DNA of 5,995 nt from an uncultured Parabacteroides sp. Its GTDB lineage: Bacteria > Bacteroidota > Bacteroidia > Bacteroidales > Tannerellaceae. Below, piece by piece: positions 4,387 through 5,995 of this stretch (position 1 is the stretch's first letter; each line of letters opens with the position of its first letter). The stretch is taken from NCBI GenBank assembly GCA_900541965.1, contig UQLN01000103.1, forward strand, positions 1 to 5,995, read 5' to 3'. The notes below the pieces were generated by a model. It saw only the letters and a program-made list of their open reading frames with translations, searched no databases and was not told where the DNA came from. A program made the translations under genes and the position numbers.

Positions 4387-5958
4387 TTATTTTTTTCGAG
4401 ACTTTACCTCATTCAACAGAACCGAAAGACGTTTCACTACTTCCGGATATTGCGTTGCAACATTCTGCTTCTCTGCCGGATCGGTAGACAGATCGTACAA
4501 CTGAGCTTCAGGGCTGTTTCCCAAATCCATTTCCACCCATGACACGGTATTAGGCAATTCACTCGGCTCTATATACTTCCATTTTCCCTGAATAATCGAA
4601 AGTGTATTATTCAGATTTTGCTGAACGACATATTCCCGGTCTTTCGATTCGTCACCTAAAAAGACAGAAAGATTGCCTCGACTATCCGGAGCAACCCCTT
4701 CCGGTAATTTCTTGCCTAACAGTTCTGCCATAGAAGCAAATACATCGACTTGCGAAAACAACGCATGTTGCTTTACAGGTTTGATTCTATCCGGCCATCG
4801 GACAATAAACGGCACACGTGTTCCGGCTTCATAAGCACTATATTTACCTCCTCTATAAATTCCCATAGGCGTATGCCCGTTCAGATTTTCCAAAGCCCCA
4901 TCTATATATCCGTCATCAATCACAGGTCCGTTATCACTTGTAAAAATAAATAGGGTATTATTCGCTATGCCCAAACTGTCAAGCGTATGCATCAATTGCC
5001 CGATAGTCCAATCCAGTTGCAATATGACATCACCTCTCACACCCAAATCGCTTTTCCCGGCAAAACGAGGATGTGGAATACGAGGAACATGCACATCTTG
5101 AGTCCCTAAATATAGAAAAAACGGATTTTCTTTATTTTTGGCTATAAAGGCTTTAGCTTTAGAAACTATCGTGTCGGCAATATCTTCATCTACCCATAAA
5201 GCGGATTTGCCTCCCGTCATATATCCGATACGTCCTATGCCATTGATAATCGTATTATCGTGTCCATGACTCGATTTCATTTTCAATAATTCAGGATTCT
5301 CTTTTCCCGTAGGCCAATTACCTACTTTTTTATTATAATCTACAAAAATAGGGTCTTTCGGATCAAGATTTACCACCCTGTCATTTTCGACATATACACA
5401 CGGAACACGATCTACCGTAGCAGGAATAACAAAATCATAATCAAAACCTATATTTCGAGGGCTCGGAGTTATCTCTCCATTCCAATCAGGTCCATTCGGC
5501 CCTCCTAATCCCAAATGCCATTTACCGATCGCACCGGTAACATAACCAGCGTTCTTAAACAGATCAGCCATAGTAACACATGCCGTATCGATAATCATAC
5601 CGGCATTCCCCGTAGCGATCTCGGTATTCTCATAACGCCACGGATATGCTCCTGTCAACAAACAAAACCGAGAAGGGGTACTTGTTGCCGACGATGCATA
5701 AGCGTTCATAAACTGAGCTCCCTGAGCCGCCAACGAATCGATATGTGGAGTCTGGATTTTTGTCGCACCATAACAACTCAAATCACCAAAACCCAAATCA
5801 TCCGAAAAAATATAAATTACATTCGGTAACCGATCATCTGACTTTATAACTTCTTTTTTCGGGGAAACCGTACATCCGGTAAATAAAGAAAATCCGGGGA
5901 GCAGACTCCATAATAAATAAGGATGATTCATTCTAATAGTATTTTTAAAGTTTACCAT
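4387..5958 (-). CDS. Family S1 sulfatase lipoprotein (arylsulfatase-like, substrate not fixed)
   Basis: This is a complete 523-residue sulfatase. The signal is MNHPYLLWSLLPGFSLFTGC with probable lipidation at C29. Metal ligands are D53-D54 (FSDDLGFGDLSCYGA). The maturation motif is S93-T-P-S-R97 with TG at 102-103, again serine type. K146 and H148 (GKWHLG), H231/H233 (SHGHD), H290 (QDVHVPR), D342-N343 (TSDNGP) and K372 (RGGKYSAYEAGTRVPF) complete the expected active site. The layout PATVDRVPCVYVEN...HGHD...YMTGGKSALWVDEDIAD is that of Bacteroidetes sulfatases often labelled arylsulfatase, several of which act on sulfated galactose or GalNAc. I cannot choose the subfamily by eye. The start is taken at ATG 5956-5958, which gives a signal with K5 and R9; ATG 5929-5931 (M10) is also possible. 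After C29 comes TVSPKKE, without an acidic export signal, so a periplasm-facing lipoprotein is likely. It is the upstream partner of the sulfatase at 2680-4260. Confidence 0.9.
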   Translation of the reverse strand: MVNFKNTIRMNHPYLLWSLLPGFSLFTGCTVSPKKEVIKSDDRLPNVIYIFSDDLGFGDLSCYGATKIQTPHIDSLAAQGAQFMNAYASSATSTPSRFCLLTGAYPWRYENTEIATGNAGMIIDTACVTMADLFKNAGYVTGAIGKWHLGLGGPNGPDWNGEITPSPRNIGFDYDFVIPATVDRVPCVYVENDRVVNLDPKDPIFVDYNKKVGNWPTGKENPELLKMKSSHGHDNTIINGIGRIGYMTGGKSALWVDEDIADTIVSKAKAFIAKNKENPFFLYLGTQDVHVPRIPHPRFAGKSDLGVRGDVILQLDWTIGQLMHTLDSLGIANNTLFIFTSDNGPVIDDGYIDGALENLNGHTPMGIYRGGKYSAYEAGTRVPFIVRWPDRIKPVKQHALFSQVDVFASMAELLGKKLPEGVAPDSRGNLSVFLGDESKDREYVVQQNLNNTLSIIQGKWKYIEPSELPNTVSWVEMDLGNSPEAQLYDLSTDPAEKQNVATQYPEVVKRLSVLLNEVKSRKK

Positions 5959-5995
5959 ATACCAACCATTAATAAAAAGGACAACTTATTCCATA

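Noticed and set aside
4750..5829. Plus-strand frames of 67 and 104 codons inside the second sulfatase
   Set aside because: Antisense shadows of a complete sulfatase frame.

Overview
The window looks like gut-type Bacteroidales DNA. It is AT-rich, start codons lack Shine-Dalgarno sequences, promoter-like sites fit the Bacteroidetes pattern TTTG / TAnnTTTG, and it carries two neighbouring lipoprotein sulfatases of the kind used to desulfate host or dietary glycans. The genus cannot be fixed from the sequence alone. Every gene reads on the minus strand, so biological order runs from high to low coordinates.

Layout in reading order: (1) 5958-4387, a family S1 serine-type sulfatase lipoprotein. 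(2) 4260-2680, a second S1 serine-type sulfatase lipoprotein that resembles GlcNAc-6-O-sulfatases of the S1_11 kind. The two are separated by 126 bp and are probably one transcription unit, perhaps the tail of a glycan-utilisation locus lying beyond the right edge. (3) 2631-1205, a complete 1427-bp IS3-family element of the IS150 group. It has orfA, orfB, an A7 frameshift site, imperfect 25-bp terminal inverted repeats and a 3-bp AAC target duplication. (4) 1201-958, a non-coding stretch that holds a good -7 promoter motif. (5) 957-323, the remains of a DHA2-type MFS drug-efflux gene that has lost its middle and is out of frame at the join. (6) 278-1, the N-terminal half of a GNAT acetyltransferase, cut by the window edge, with its own promoter overlapping the end of the MFS remnant.

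Functionally, the sulfatases would remove sulfate esters from glycans such as mucin O-glycans or glycosaminoglycans in the periplasm. They need an anSME-type maturase encoded elsewhere. The IS entered 45 bp beyond the second sulfatase stop and broke no gene there. Its upstream end carries a perfect hairpin followed by U6 directly before orfA, which could stop sulfatase-operon read-through from switching on transposition. The decay of the efflux gene is a separate event.

I see no new defence, CRISPR or RNA system here. The most informative points are the internally deleted efflux gene, the structured ends of the IS, and the pairing of two sulfatases of different subfamily.
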